Counted from the first letter of the stretch, positions 36,948 to 46,873 are shown. The stretch: 47,500 nucleotides of DNA from Rossellomorea sp. y25 (GCF_038049935.1 NZ_CP145886.1:260001-307500); one strand, 5' to 3'. Notes: generated by a model not told the origin, from the sequence alone. Numbers and translations are program-made.

Positions 36948-39157
36948 GTATTGAAACACCGAAACACCGGGTTTTTACGGTTATGATTTATCTGTTTGGA
37001 TTCCTGCTTCTATGGGAGTGGTTGAAGCCCCTTCAGGTTGTGACGGATACAGGGAGTTTGACGTACTTCATCGTATTTATTGCTCTATCCCTCGTCCTGT
37101 CGTATTTAAGAATTCATTATTTCATAACGGCACCGGTTAAAATCCTTTTTATTTTGTTTAGCCTTCATGGGTTGTACTATCATACAGGATCTTTCTTTTC
37201 TCTTACGTGGCTGAAAGAGTTTGGGAATGATTTGTGGCTGAATATCGGATTGACGCTTGGGCGCGAGTGGCCAAGCCTTTCATTTGAGTACAGGAGCTTA
37301 TTATTCTTTATTTTGCTATGGCTGATGACGTACTTGATTTATTACTGGTTAGCTGTACGAAAAACGATTCTTCTCTTTTATGTGATGACTGTAACATATG
37401 TTTGCCTTATTGATACCTTCACCATATATGAAGGGGATAAAGCGATTATCCGAGTGGTCATTTTCGGCTTTCTCTTAATGGGACTGTTGGCACTTGAACG
37501 ACTGGTTCAGAAGGAGAATCTGCTTGGAGCCAAGATGAGCCGTCACCGCTGGATTGTGCCCCTTACCGTTATGCTTGGGTTGAGCTTGATTGTCGCTTTT
37601 GCAGCTCCTAAAGCGGATCCCATCTGGCCGGACCCCGTTCCATATATTCAATCCTTTGCTGAGGGAGCCGGGGGCAGCGGAGTGAACAAAATAGGTTATG
37701 ATGAAGATGATTCAGAGCTTGGGGGTCCCTTTGTCGGTGATCCTACTGTCATTTTCAATGCTGAAGTCACGAGAGAACACTACTGGAGAATTGAAACGAA
37801 GGATTTATATACAGGCAAGGGCTGGGAGCAATCCATTCCTGATGGCCAGCAGGCTGCCGCCCCTTTTGAATCAGAGGAAATGGTTCCCTTTACAACCAAC
37901 GAACCGGATGGAGAACGGGAATTGGAAACAGAGAGGGTAATGGTGGAACGAACCTATTCTCATGTTGTCTATCCTTATGGGATAGAAAGAATAATCGGAA
38001 ATGAAGAAGGTTATTTCTCCTTTGATCCCGTTAACGAAAAGGTTACAAGTTATGAAGGGGAAGACGAAACCATTAAATTAGAGGATTATGAACTTTCCTA
38101 CCGTTCACCTTCTTATTCTCAAAAGAAGATGAAAGCAGCTAATGAAGGTCAGGAAATCATGCAGAATCCTGAATTTGTGGACCGCTATACACAACTTCCG
38201 GAAACGACTCCCCAGCGTGTGAAGGACTTGGCTTTTGAGATTACATCGGGAGAAGATAATTGGTACGACAAAGTCAGGGCGATCGAGAATTATTTTTCGA
38301 AAGAAGCTTATGTGTATGACCAATTTGACGTTCCGGTTCCTGAGGAAGGACAGGATTACGTTGATCAGTTCTTATTTGAAACCCAGAGAGGATACTGTGA
38401 TAACTTCTCTACTTCCATGGTTGTGTTAGTCCGGGCTCTTGGCATTCCGGCAAGATGGGCAAAGGGATATACAGAAGGGGAATACAGTAGACAAGTGGAT
38501 ACGACGTATAAGCTGTATGAAGTGTCCAATAATAATGCTCACTCCTGGGTGGAGGTATTCTTCCCTGAGGTAGGTTGGGTTCCGTTTGAGCCTACTGTTG
38601 GATTCAGTAATAACGTATCATATCAGTATGACCTGGATGTACCTGAGGCGGATAACAGCGAAGTCCCTGTTCCGGAGAAAGAGGAAACACCGAAACAGCC
38701 GATTCAACCTGAAGAGGATGATTCTCGAGCGGCTGGAAGCGGTTTTTCTCTGTCGAAGCTTTGGGATGACATGCAAACATTCTTTGTGGAAAACTGGGGC
38801 AAGCTTGTCATGGGATTCATACTCCTGCTTATCATAGCAATCGCATTGTACGTTGTAAGAAGACGCTGGATGCCGTATGTCCTGATTTTCTATTATCGCA
38901 GAAAATCATCGGATGGCGCATTTTCCGAAGCCTATCTTTCTTTAATCAAACAGCTTGAAAGATACGGACTGAAAATGGATGACGGACAAACATTAAGAGG
39001 CTATTCGAGATATATCGACTCATTCTTCGGTACCCATGAAATGACGAGCCTGACCAATAATTATGAACGTATTTTATATGGTCAGAGGCAAGCGGAAGAA
39101 GATTGGCCGAAGATGAGAGAATTATGGGAAAATTTAATTAAAAGGACAACTGGTTGA
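36944..39157 (+). CDS. yebA: membrane transglutaminase-like protein (YebA, TgpA type)
   Basis: 737 aa. About six N-terminal membrane helices (to residue 220), an extracellular part with the transglutaminase-like domain, one more helix near residues 617-637 and a cytoplasmic DUF4129-like tail. Catalytic Cys485 (RGYCDNFSTSM) and His533 (NNAHSWVEVFF) are clear. The third position is in FEPT, Glu549, where many homologues have Asp; this may be a family variant. It ends the moxR operon; the guaA promoter -35 box overlaps its last codons. Confidence 0.88.
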   Translation: MSIETPKHRVFTVMIYLFGFLLLWEWLKPLQVVTDTGSLTYFIVFIALSLVLSYLRIHYFITAPVKILFILFSLHGLYYHTGSFFSLTWLKEFGNDLWLNIGLTLGREWPSLSFEYRSLLFFILLWLMTYLIYYWLAVRKTILLFYVMTVTYVCLIDTFTIYEGDKAIIRVVIFGFLLMGLLALERLVQKENLLGAKMSRHRWIVPLTVMLGLSLIVAFAAPKADPIWPDPVPYIQSFAEGAGGSGVNKIGYDEDDSELGGPFVGDPTVIFNAEVTREHYWRIETKDLYTGKGWEQSIPDGQQAAAPFESEEMVPFTTNEPDGERELETERVMVERTYSHVVYPYGIERIIGNEEGYFSFDPVNEKVTSYEGEDETIKLEDYELSYRSPSYSQKKMKAANEGQEIMQNPEFVDRYTQLPETTPQRVKDLAFEITSGEDNWYDKVRAIENYFSKEAYVYDQFDVPVPEEGQDYVDQFLFETQRGYCDNFSTSMVVLVRALGIPARWAKGYTEGEYSRQVDTTYKLYEVSNNNAHSWVEVFFPEVGWVPFEPTVGFSNNVSYQYDLDVPEADNSEVPVPEKEETPKQPIQPEEDDSRAAGSGFSLSKLWDDMQTFFVENWGKLVMGFILLLIIAIALYVVRRRWMPYVLIFYYRRKSSDGAFSEAYLSLIKQLERYGLKMDDGQTLRGYSRYIDSFFGTHEMTSLTNNYERILYGQRQAEEDWPKMRELWENLIKRTTG

Positions 39158-39181
39158 CCCTTTTGAAAACAAGGTATAAAA
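39153..39181 (+). promoter_or_regulatory. guaA promoter
   Basis: -35 TTGACC (39153-39158), 17-bp spacer, -10 TAAAAT (39176-39181). It overlaps the yebA stop codon and lies just upstream of the riboswitch. Confidence 0.75.
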
Positions 39182-39212
39182 TGATGTCAAATTCATAATA
39201 GCGTTCGTTAGC

Positions 39213-39367
39213 ATCCTTCGTATATCCTCGATAATACGGTTCGAAAGTATCTACCCGGTCACCTTAAATGACTGGACTATGAAGGCAGTGTTCTAATTTG
39301 ACATACGTGTATGCAAAAAAACTAGAATTCTGCCTTTTTTTAAGGCGGAGTCTGGTTTTTTTTATTT
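39213..39367 (+). promoter_or_regulatory. purine (guanine-class) riboswitch with terminator controlling guaA
   Basis: The aptamer runs from about 39213 to 39285: P1 arms CCTTCGTA / TATGAAGG, the ATATCCTCGATAATACGG block, P2 loop and J2/3 AGTATCTACCCGG, then TAAATGACTGGACTATG. The J3/1 residue that reads the ligand is C in GACTAT, specifying guanine or hypoxanthine rather than adenine. The expression platform is a long imperfect hairpin (39312-39356) followed by T-runs, so the ligand should turn guaA off. Confidence 0.92.
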
Positions 39368-39458
39368 TTTTAGGAATGCTAACAACATCAGGTACTATAA
39401 GGGTGGATGAAGACTTTAGCCCATCCTTGCCCAAGAAAAAACTAATGAGGTGAACTGA

Positions 39459-41012
39459 ATGCTTGGTAAAGAAGAATTGCACAATCAAGAAATGATCGTC
39501 GTTTTAGACTTTGGAAGTCAATACAATCAATTAATCACACGAAGAATTCGTGAATTTGGTGTTTACAGTGAGCTCCACCCGCATACAGTTACCCTGGAAG
39601 AGATTAAGGAAATGAACCCGACAGGTATCATTTTCTCCGGCGGTCCGAACAGTGTCTATGGTGAAGACGCGTTCCGTTGTGATGAGCGCATCTTTGATTT
39701 GGACATCCCGATTCTTGGTATTTGCTATGGGATGCAGCTAATGACGATGCACTTTGGCGGTAAGGTAGAACGCGCGAAGCACCGTGAATACGGGAAAGCG
39801 GCTATCAATATTGAAAAGCAGTCCAAGCTATTTTCTAACCTTCCCGAGGAGCAAGTCGTATGGATGAGTCATGGAGATCTTGTTGTAGAAGCTCCTGAAG
39901 GCTTTGATGTGAATGCAACAAACCCTTCTTGTCCGATTGCTTCCATGAGTAACGAAGAAAAAGGCTTGTATGCTGTTCAGTTCCATCCTGAGGTTCGTCA
40001 CTCAGTGCACGGAAATGAAATGCTGAAAAACTTCGTATTCGAAGTGTGCGGCTGTGCAGGCGACTGGTCCATGGAGAATTTCATCGAAATTGAAATGGAG
40101 AAGATCCGTCAAACAGTTGGAGATAAAAAAGTCCTTTGCGCATTAAGCGGAGGAGTGGATTCTTCTGTTGTTGCCGTTTTAATCCATAAAGCGATCGGCG
40201 ATCAATTAACATGTATCTTCGTCGACCACGGTCTTCTTCGTAAAGGTGAAGCGGACAGCGTAATGAAGACATTCGCTGATGGCTTTAACATGAATGTGAT
40301 TAAAGTAGATGCTCAAGATCGTTTCTTAAATAAACTTAAAGGTATTTCCGACCCTGAGCAAAAACGTAAAATCATCGGGAATGAATTTATTTACGTGTTT
40401 GATGATGAAGCAACTAAGTTAAAGGGTATCGAGTATCTTGCTCAAGGTACCTTATATACAGACATCATTGAAAGTGGAACAGCCACTGCCCAGACAATCA
40501 AATCTCACCACAATGTTGGTGGACTGCCTGAAGACATGCAGTTCACACTTATTGAGCCATTGAACACGTTATTCAAAGATGAAGTGCGCGCATTGGGATC
40601 TGAACTGGGTATTCCAGATGAAATCGTATGGCGTCAACCATTCCCTGGTCCTGGTCTGGGCATTCGTGTACTTGGTGAAATTTCTGAGCAGAAGCTTGAA
40701 ATCGTTCGTGAGTCTGATTACATCCTCCGTGATGAAATCAAGAAAGCGGGACTTGATCGAGACATCTGGCAATACTTCACTGTGCTCCCTGACATCAGAA
40801 GCGTCGGAGTAATGGGAGATGCCAGAACATATGACTACACGATTGGAATCCGTGCTGTAACATCCATTGATGGTATGACCTCAGATTGGGCTCGTATCCC
40901 TTGGGATGTACTGGAGAAAATCTCGACGCGTATCGTAAACGAGGTCGATCATATCAACCGCGTCGTGTATGATGTGACGAGTAAGCCACCTGCAACGATT
41001 GAGTGGGAATAG
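39459..41012 (+). CDS. guaA: GMP synthase (glutamine-hydrolysing)
   Basis: 517 aa. It aminates XMP to GMP. The class I glutamine amidotransferase domain is first ([16 protein letters not shown], nucleophile in GICYGMQ, and [10 protein letters not shown]), then the ATP pyrophosphatase with the PP-loop [10 protein letters not shown] and the C-terminal dimerisation domain ending KPPATIEWE. Nearly every block matches B. subtilis GuaA. The N-terminus has eight or so extra residues compared with the core motif. It is controlled by the upstream riboswitch. Confidence 0.98.
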   Translation: MLGKEELHNQEMIVVLDFGSQYNQLITRRIREFGVYSELHPHTVTLEEIKEMNPTGIIFSGGPNSVYGEDAFRCDERIFDLDIPILGICYGMQLMTMHFGGKVERAKHREYGKAAINIEKQSKLFSNLPEEQVVWMSHGDLVVEAPEGFDVNATNPSCPIASMSNEEKGLYAVQFHPEVRHSVHGNEMLKNFVFEVCGCAGDWSMENFIEIEMEKIRQTVGDKKVLCALSGGVDSSVVAVLIHKAIGDQLTCIFVDHGLLRKGEADSVMKTFADGFNMNVIKVDAQDRFLNKLKGISDPEQKRKIIGNEFIYVFDDEATKLKGIEYLAQGTLYTDIIESGTATAQTIKSHHNVGGLPEDMQFTLIEPLNTLFKDEVRALGSELGIPDEIVWRQPFPGPGLGIRVLGEISEQKLEIVRESDYILRDEIKKAGLDRDIWQYFTVLPDIRSVGVMGDARTYDYTIGIRAVTSIDGMTSDWARIPWDVLEKISTRIVNEVDHINRVVYDVTSKPPATIEWE

Positions 41013-41024
41013 AAATGAAAACGT

Positions 41025-41107
41025 AATGACAGGCACCATCCGTAAAGTGTCGAATCTTCTATGGGTAACATTTAAGATTCGACAGAAATCGGAAGGTGCC
41101 TGTCATT
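41025..41107. repeat. 83-bp double-stem palindromic element after guaA
   Basis: Outer stem AATGACAGGCACC (41025-41037) / GGTGCCTGTCATT (41095-41107), perfect 13 bp. Inner stem GTCGAATCTT (41049-41058) / AAGATTCGAC (41074-41083), perfect 10 bp. There is no T-run, so it is not a classic terminator. It resembles the TGACAGGCACC-type intergenic palindromes I associate with Bacillaceae genomes. Confidence 0.75.
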
Positions 41108-41119
41108 TTGTGTATAAAA

Positions 41120-41151
41120 CGAACATTCAAATAAAAAATATATATAATGTT
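41120..41151. promoter_or_regulatory. PurR operator (two inverted PurBoxes) upstream of pbuG
   Basis: CGAACATT (41120-41127) and AATGTTCG (41144-41151) separated by 16 bp, each in the A-rich context expected of Bacillus PurBoxes (AAAACGAACATT). The pair ends 10 bp before the -35 box. PurR repression relieved by PRPP is established for pbuG in B. subtilis. Confidence 0.85.
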
Positions 41152-41161
41152 CGTATTTGTG

Positions 41162-41190
41162 TTGACGGTCATGGATCTGGTTGGTACAAT
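41162..41190 (+). promoter_or_regulatory. pbuG promoter
   Basis: -35 TTGACG (41162-41167), 17-bp spacer, -10 TACAAT (41185-41190). Confidence 0.82.
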
Positions 41191-41221
41191 AGTACTGTAA
41201 TTATAACAAAACATTATAAAA

Positions 41222-41397
41222 GTATTACGTCGTATAATTTCGGGAATAGGGCCCGAGCGTTTCTACCAAGCTACCGTAAATGGCTTGACTACGAGGTGAT
41301 TGAGAATAGGACCGGGGAACATTTTTTATCTCCATTTACCTATTCATCATGATCTTAACAGTCAAAGCCTTGAACTCTGGTAGTTCGAGGCTTTTTT
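41222..41397 (+). promoter_or_regulatory. purine (guanine-class) riboswitch with terminator controlling pbuG
   Basis: Aptamer about 41222-41300: GTATAATTTCGGGAATAGGG, then CCGAGCGTTTCTACCAAGC, TACCGTAAATGGCTTGACTA and CGAGGTGAT. The specificity base is C in TTGACTACG, so guanine or hypoxanthine. The terminator AAGCCTTGAACT / TAGTTCGAGGCTT followed by seven T lies at about 41364-41397. The ligand should shut off uptake. Confidence 0.95.
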
Positions 41398-41444
41398 TAT
41401 TGAAATGTCAGATTCTACGACGACTCTATAGGAGGAGTGCAAGA

Positions 41445-42779
41445 ATGAAAAATTTCTTTCAGTTCGATCAGTTGGGAACCACTTACAGAAGGGAAATCAT
41501 CGGGGGATTAACAACGTTCCTTTCAATGGCTTATATTTTAATTGTTAATCCACTTACGTTAACCCTTCAGTCTGTACCGGATCTGCCGGATAGCATGAGA
41601 ATGGATTATGGAGCAGTATTTGTCGCTACGGCATTGGCTGCTGCCATCGGCTCGTTGATCATGGGCTTGATTGCAAAATATCCCATTGCTTTAGCTCCAG
41701 GTATGGGATTGAACGCATTCTTCGCATACACGGTGGTGTTAACGATGGGTGTACCATGGCAATCAGCTTTAACAGGAGTATTGATTTCAGGTTTGATTTT
41801 TATCGTACTCACATTATCAGGTATCAGGGAAAAAATTATTAACTCAATCCCGGCAGAATTGAAATATGCCGTGGGAGCGGGTATCGGACTTTTCATTACC
41901 TTTATCGGGTTTCAAAATGCAGGAATTATTGTGAATAACGATGCAGTATTAGTGGGTCTTGGCGATTTAACGAATGGTTCGACTCTTCTTGCGATCTTTG
42001 GAATTATCATTACCGTTATTCTTATGACAAGAGGCGTTAAAGGCGGTATATTCATCGGGATGGTTGTTACGGCAATCGTCGGAATGATCGTTGGGTTAAT
42101 CGACACGCCGGAAAAAGTAGTAGACGCCGCACCAAGTCTTGCTCCTACGTTTGGAGCAGCACTAGATCCTTTATTCAATGATGCAGGCAGTATTTTCACC
42201 ATACAAATGCTTGTTGTAATTCTAACATTCTTATTCGTTGATTTCTTTGATACGGCGGGCACCCTTGTAGCGGTAGCCAATCAGGCAGGATTAATGAAGG
42301 AAAATAAATTACCACGCGCTGGTAAAGCTTTATTTGCCGATTCTTGTGCAACAGTAGTGGGAGCGATCCTGGGTACTTCAACGACAACGTCTTATATCGA
42401 ATCTTCTGCCGGGGTAGCAGCAGGAGCGAGAACAGGATTTGCTTCAGTGGTAACAGCGGTACTATTCTTACTCTCTATTTTCTTCTTCCCGCTCCTTGCC
42501 GTCATTACATCGGCAGTGACAGCTCCAGCACTTATCATTGTAGGGGTGTTGATGGTTTCGTCACTGGGTGAAATTGATTGGAAGAAGTTTGAGGTAGCTG
42601 TGCCAGCATTCTTAACGATTGTGGCCATGCCATTAACGTACAGCATCGCGACAGGTATCGCCATCGGTTTTATCTTTTACCCTATTACGATGATTATGAA
42701 AGGTCGCGTAAAGGAAATCCATCCGATCATGTATTTCTTGTTTGTTATCTTCGTTATGTATTTTATATTCTTAGTTTAA
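41445..42779 (+). CDS. pbuG: guanine/hypoxanthine permease
   Basis: 444 aa, NCS2/AzgA-type transporter with 12-14 membrane segments. Signatures are TFLSMAYILIVNPLTL, APGMGLNAFFAYTVV, ELKYAVGAGIGLFITFIGFQ, FVDFFDTAGTLVAVANQAG, and the ILGTSTTTSYIESSAGV loop that defines the family. The start is ATG 41445 (AGGAGGAGTGC upstream); the frame is open to 41349 through the riboswitch terminator, which cannot be coding. Its control by PurR and a guanine riboswitch fits hypoxanthine/guanine import. Confidence 0.95.
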   Translation: MKNFFQFDQLGTTYRREIIGGLTTFLSMAYILIVNPLTLTLQSVPDLPDSMRMDYGAVFVATALAAAIGSLIMGLIAKYPIALAPGMGLNAFFAYTVVLTMGVPWQSALTGVLISGLIFIVLTLSGIREKIINSIPAELKYAVGAGIGLFITFIGFQNAGIIVNNDAVLVGLGDLTNGSTLLAIFGIIITVILMTRGVKGGIFIGMVVTAIVGMIVGLIDTPEKVVDAAPSLAPTFGAALDPLFNDAGSIFTIQMLVVILTFLFVDFFDTAGTLVAVANQAGLMKENKLPRAGKALFADSCATVVGAILGTSTTTSYIESSAGVAAGARTGFASVVTAVLFLLSIFFFPLLAVITSAVTAPALIIVGVLMVSSLGEIDWKKFEVAVPAFLTIVAMPLTYSIATGIAIGFIFYPITMIMKGRVKEIHPIMYFLFVIFVMYFIFLV

Positions 42780-42794
42780 AATAAAAAATTCTTT

Positions 42795-42824
42795 AAGCTG
42801 GTCTCTCGCAGATCAGCTTTTTCT
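42795..42824 (+). terminator. terminator of pbuG
   Basis: AAGCTGGTC (42795-42803) / GATCAGCTT (42811-42819) with one G-T pair, followed by a T-rich tail. Confidence 0.75.
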
Positions 42825-42839
42825 TATTCGCTCTTTTCT

Positions 42840-43250
42840 CAAAGCTTGTTGCTTTTAACATAAGTTCTGCAAGGCTCTGTCAATTAGCGTGTGCTAGATG
42901 GTGAGGGGAACTGCTCCGCTTTCCGCGGACGTTCGGCCGAGCCTCCTCAGCTACGCTTCCGGGGTCTCGGCACGCCCGTACTTCCGCAGGAGTCTGCGCA
43001 GTTCCCCTCACCATCTTTAACAGAATCTATGTGACAGAGCTTCAAGGTGTACCATAAAACAAAATAACTAGTATAAATAATTCTTCTTCCTTAAGATAAA
43101 CAATCTCTTTTTAACTTAAATGAGATTGTTTGCTAGAAAGCTTCTTATAATTGTTTTCGATTAAGGATTCATGCTCAGAAAGTTGATTGGAGCGGAAAAC
43201 AACTAGTACTTTCTCTTCTACAATAGCAAAAAATTTACGAAAAGAGCCTT
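42840..43250. repeat. composite intergenic repeat, copy 2
   Basis: Part A: outer stem GCTCTGTCA (42874-42882) / TGACAGAGC (43032-43040); inner stem GATGGTGAGGGGAACTGC (42897-42914) / GCAGTTCCCCTCACCATC (42998-43015), a perfect 18 bp. Middle: AAACAATCTC / GAGATTGTTT hairpin at about 43106-43139. Part B is reduced to AGTTGATTGGAGCGGAAAAC (43181-43200), where copy 1 has about 230 bp more. The tail ACGAAAAGAG is also shared. The whole unit follows copy 1 in the same order and orientation. Confidence 0.85.
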
Positions 43251-43336
43251 CTTATTTAATAAAGGAAAAGTGTGAAACATAAATAGAGGAGTCGGAGGGA
43301 GATTTAGAGAAGATATACGTATAGAGTAAGTATGAA

Positions 43337-43365
43337 TTGAAAAAAGTGAGGGTTTTCGTTAAAAT
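43337..43365 (+). promoter_or_regulatory. glcT promoter
   Basis: -35 TTGAAA (43337-43342), 17-bp spacer, -10 TAAAAT (43360-43365), 51 bp before the glcT start. Confidence 0.75.
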
Positions 43366-43415
43366 CATGAAATCGGATAGTGTCGAAAATGGTCGAAATT
43401 ATGGGGAGAATGACG

Positions 43416-44258
43416 ATGTCTACTTTAAATGTGAAAAAAGCGTTAAATAACAATGTATTGATTGCAGATCACGAGAACTACGGTGAAGTCGTGCTGATCG
43501 GAAAAGGAATAGGGTTCAACCGCAAAAAAGGGGACCCCATCCAGAATGATATTGCAGAAAAGATGTTTGTGTTAAAAGGAGAGAAAGAACAGGAGCAGTA
43601 CAAAAACCTCCTTCCTTTCTTAAATGATGATATGTCAAACGTCATTATTTCTGCCATCGAGTTAATCAGAAAAAGAACCAACTCTTTTCTTAATGAGCAT
43701 ATTCACATCGCCCTGACCGACCATATCCTGTTTGCGATTAACCGATTGATGAGAGGGATGGAAATCCGTAATCCGTTTCTGGTAGAAACGAGGACACTCT
43801 ATCCATTCGAATACGAAATAGCCAGAGAAGTGGTAAGTATGATCAATGAAATGACAGATGTTCATTTGCCGGAAGGGGAAGTAGGGTTTATTGCCCTCCA
43901 TATCCATAGTGCCATGATGAACAAGGATCTGTCTGAAGTGAATCAACACTCCCAGTTGATTGGACGCCTGACCGGGATGATCGAACAGCAGCTGGATGTG
44001 AAAATTAACAAGGAAAGCGTCGATTATATGAGGCTTGTACGCCATATTCGATATACAATAGAACGTGTACTCCGGGAAGAAAGAGTGGAAGAACCAGAAA
44101 AAATCGCAAAACTGTTGAAAGAGGAATACCCTCTCTGCTATAATTTATCTTGGAAGCTGATCAAGATGATGCAGCAAACATTACAAAAACCCGTCTACGA
44201 TGCAGAGGCTGTTTACTTAACCATGCATTTGCAGCGTATTCAGAGTAAAGTTAAATAA
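43416..44258 (+). CDS. glcT: PTS-regulated antiterminator GlcT
   Basis: 280 aa, BglG/SacY family. The RNA-binding CAT domain (residues 1-60; KKALNNNVLIADHENYGEVV and IGKGIGFNRKKGD) is followed by two PRD modules carrying the phosphorylatable histidines (NEHIHIALTDH around 93-103, IALHIHSAM, RLVRHIRY). In B. subtilis GlcT binds a RAT hairpin in the ptsG leader and is inactivated by EII-Glc phosphorylation when glucose is absent. I chose ATG 43416 with GGGGAG upstream; ATG 43380 and 43410 are in frame. It sits directly before ptsG. Confidence 0.93.
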   Translation: MSTLNVKKALNNNVLIADHENYGEVVLIGKGIGFNRKKGDPIQNDIAEKMFVLKGEKEQEQYKNLLPFLNDDMSNVIISAIELIRKRTNSFLNEHIHIALTDHILFAINRLMRGMEIRNPFLVETRTLYPFEYEIAREVVSMINEMTDVHLPEGEVGFIALHIHSAMMNKDLSEVNQHSQLIGRLTGMIEQQLDVKINKESVDYMRLVRHIRYTIERVLREERVEEPEKIAKLLKEEYPLCYNLSWKLIKMMQQTLQKPVYDAEAVYLTMHLQRIQSKVK

Positions 44259-44274
44259 AGCACTTATCTTTCTT

Positions 44275-44380
44275 ACGTGTTACTGATACGATCAGGCATG
44301 AGTGAAGAAGATGATTGAAACGTATATTTTGGGGAAGTCTATCCTTATACGTTCATTATCCTCTTTTCTCATGCCTTTTT
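44275..44380 (+). promoter_or_regulatory. RAT antiterminator site and overlapping terminator in the ptsG leader
   Basis: The RAT-like segment ACGTGTTACTGATACGATCA runs into AGGCATGAG (44294-44302), which is also the 5' arm of a long terminator closed by CTCATGCCT (44368-44376) and a T-run. Mutually exclusive pairing is the established GlcT switch. A secondary stem, AACGTATA / TATACGTT, lies in the terminator. Confidence 0.85.
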
Positions 44381-44439
44381 TGTTTGCAATCATCATCTAA
44401 TTAGTTGAAAAAAAGAACGAAATAAAAGGAGGAAACTTC

Positions 44440-46515
44440 ATGTTTAAAAAGGCTTTTGGCGTTTTACAAAAAGTCGGTAAAGCTCTTATGCTGCCTGTAG
44501 CGATCTTGCCAGCAGCGGGACTATTGCTTGCATTCGGTAATGCACTGCAAAATCCGACGTTATTAGAAATTGCTCCATTCCTTTCAAACGGCGGCGTTGA
44601 AATGGTCGCAAGTGTCATGGAACAAGCAGGTGGAATTATCTTCGGAAACTTAGCACTCTTATTCGCAGTGGGTGTAGCCATCGGTTTAGCTGGTGGGGAA
44701 GGGGTCGCTGGTTTAGCGGCTATCGTTGGTTTCTTGATTATGAACGTAACAATGGGAACAGTTGAAGGACTGGGAATCGGAGATGTAACAGGTGATGGTG
44801 TAGATCCTGCATACGCACTTGTTCTAGGAATTCCTACATTACAAACCGGGGTATTCGGTGGTATTATCGTCGGGATACTCGCGGCGGCAATGTACAATCG
44901 TTTCTTCCAAATCGAACTCCCTTCATATCTGGGATTCTTCGCGGGTAAACGATTTGTTCCAATCGCAACGGCAGCGTCTGCTGTTGTACTAGGACTATTA
45001 ATGTTATTAATCTGGCCTCCGATTCAAAATGGCCTTAATGCATTCTCTAACTTTATGCTTGGTGAAAACAGAGCATTTGCTGCATTCATATTCGGTGTAA
45101 TCGAACGTGCTCTTATACCATTTGGACTTCACCATATTTTCTATTCACCCTTCTGGTTCGAATTCGGTTCGTATACTTCAGAAGCAGGGAATATCGTTCG
45201 TGGAGATCAGGCGATCTTCATGAAGCAGATTCAAGATGGTGTTCAGGATCTGACTGCAGGTACCTTCATGACTGGTAAATTCCCATTCATGATGTTTGGT
45301 CTTCCGGCAGCGGCATTAGCGATCTACCATGAAGCAAAACCTGAAAGAAAAGCAGTTGTAGCAGGTATCATGGGATCTGCAGCTTTAACATCTTTCTTAA
45401 CAGGTATCACAGAACCAATCGAATTCTCATTCTTATTCGTAGCACCGGTACTATTTGGTATCCATACAATCTTTGCAGGTTTATCTTTCTTAACCATGCA
45501 TCTATTAGATGTTAAAATCGGTATGACATTCTCAGGTGGATTAATTGACTACATCCTATTCGGATTGATCAACCCACAAACAAACGCATGGATCGTTATT
45601 CCGGTAGGGGCAGTATTTGCTGTCATTTACTACTTCGGATTCCGTTTCGCTATCCGTAAGTTCAATCTCATGACTCCTGGTCGTGAAGATGTGGACGAAG
45701 ATGACGATGGATCACCGGCGAGTTCAGCTGGAGACCTTCCGTACAACATCCTGGAAGCAATGGGTGGACAAGAAAACATCGCTCACTTAGACGCATGTAT
45801 CACTCGTCTCCGTGTTTCTGTAAATGATGTGAAAAATGTTGATAAGAATCGCCTGAAAAAATTAGGTGCTTCAGGTGTACTTGAAGTTGGAGATAATATT
45901 CAAGCAATCTTCGGACCTAAATCCGACACAATCAAATCGCAAATGCAAGACATCATCCGTGGAAAAGCTCCACGCAGAGTAGAAACAAGCGCAAATGAAG
46001 AAGTTGAGCAACAAATTGAAGAAGTGAACCCAGAAGCACTTCAAACAACAGAAGAACAAAAGAACGAAAAGTTCGTAGCTCCAATTACAGGAGAAATCAA
46101 AGACATCACGGAAGTTCCCGACCAAGTATTCTCAGGGAAAATGATGGGTGATGGTTTCGCGATCGTACCGACAGAAGGAACAATCGTTTCTCCTATCACG
46201 GGTAAAGTCGTGAACGTATTCCCGACGAAGCATGCCATCGGACTAGAGTCCAAAGCAGGCCGTGAAGTTCTGATCCACGTAGGAATCGATACGGTTAAAT
46301 TAGAAGGTAAAGGATTTGAAGCGCTAGTAAAAGAAGGAGACCAAGTAGAAGCAGGTCAACCATTACTAGAAGTAGATCTTGACTACATCAAAGAAAACGC
46401 GCCTTCAATCATGACACCGATTGTATTCACGAACCTTAAAGAAGGTCAGCAAGTAACGATCGAGAAGTCAGGTAAGGTAAACCGTAACGACGAAAACATC
46501 ATCAAGATCGATTAA
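44440..46515 (+). CDS. ptsG: PTS glucose-specific EIICBA component
   Basis: 691 aa, glucose permease and phosphotransferase in one chain. EIIC membrane domain: residues 1 to about 410 with the substrate motif [16 protein letters not shown]: about 430-515 with phospho-Cys453 in [15 protein letters not shown]: about 540-691 with active His613 in [13 protein letters not shown] and the accessory His in TKHAIGLES. Control is by GlcT through the leader. In B. subtilis ptsH and ptsI follow; here the next gene is an rRNA operon. Confidence 0.97.
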   Translation: MFKKAFGVLQKVGKALMLPVAILPAAGLLLAFGNALQNPTLLEIAPFLSNGGVEMVASVMEQAGGIIFGNLALLFAVGVAIGLAGGEGVAGLAAIVGFLIMNVTMGTVEGLGIGDVTGDGVDPAYALVLGIPTLQTGVFGGIIVGILAAAMYNRFFQIELPSYLGFFAGKRFVPIATAASAVVLGLLMLLIWPPIQNGLNAFSNFMLGENRAFAAFIFGVIERALIPFGLHHIFYSPFWFEFGSYTSEAGNIVRGDQAIFMKQIQDGVQDLTAGTFMTGKFPFMMFGLPAAALAIYHEAKPERKAVVAGIMGSAALTSFLTGITEPIEFSFLFVAPVLFGIHTIFAGLSFLTMHLLDVKIGMTFSGGLIDYILFGLINPQTNAWIVIPVGAVFAVIYYFGFRFAIRKFNLMTPGREDVDEDDDGSPASSAGDLPYNILEAMGGQENIAHLDACITRLRVSVNDVKNVDKNRLKKLGASGVLEVGDNIQAIFGPKSDTIKSQMQDIIRGKAPRRVETSANEEVEQQIEEVNPEALQTTEEQKNEKFVAPITGEIKDITEVPDQVFSGKMMGDGFAIVPTEGTIVSPITGKVVNVFPTKHAIGLESKAGREVLIHVGIDTVKLEGKGFEALVKEGDQVEAGQPLLEVDLDYIKENAPSIMTPIVFTNLKEGQQVTIEKSGKVNRNDENIIKID

Positions 46516-46525
46516 TGAATAATCA

Positions 46526-46570
46526 AAAACCATTTCCATCCTCTTACTATGAGGGTGGAAATGGTTTTTT
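46526..46570 (+). terminator. terminator of ptsG
   Basis: AAAACCATTTCCATCCTC (46526-46543) / GAGGGTGGAAATGGTTTT (46551-46568), one G-T pair, T-run. Confidence 0.92.
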
Positions 46571-46768
46571 TGTTAGTATTTGAACTTTTACTAGAGGGAG
46601 TGGGTGAAGTATAGCTGCTTAATATATAGAAGGAAAATATCAGAGAGTCTCTGCTTCAAAGCCAAGAATGTCAGTTTCCAGTCTGTGTTGTGGGTGGTGT
46701 GGTCGTAATGAAAAATAAATAATAGAAAGACTAAATGAAGTTTCTCGAAAAAAAGTCTCTCAAAAGTA

Positions 46769-46797
46769 TTGACGTATGTCTGATAGATTGATATACT
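46769..46797 (+). promoter_or_regulatory. rrn promoter P1
   Basis: -35 TTGACG (46769-46774), 17-bp spacer, -10 TATACT (46792-46797). First of two tandem promoters of the downstream rRNA operon. The stretch 46571-46768 contains nothing else that I recognise. Confidence 0.8.
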
Positions 46798-46873
46798 TTA
46801 AAAACCGTCGCAAGAGAGCAGCGAGTACATAACAACTTCAAAACAGGAATTTAAAACATCGTGAAAAAAGTTG

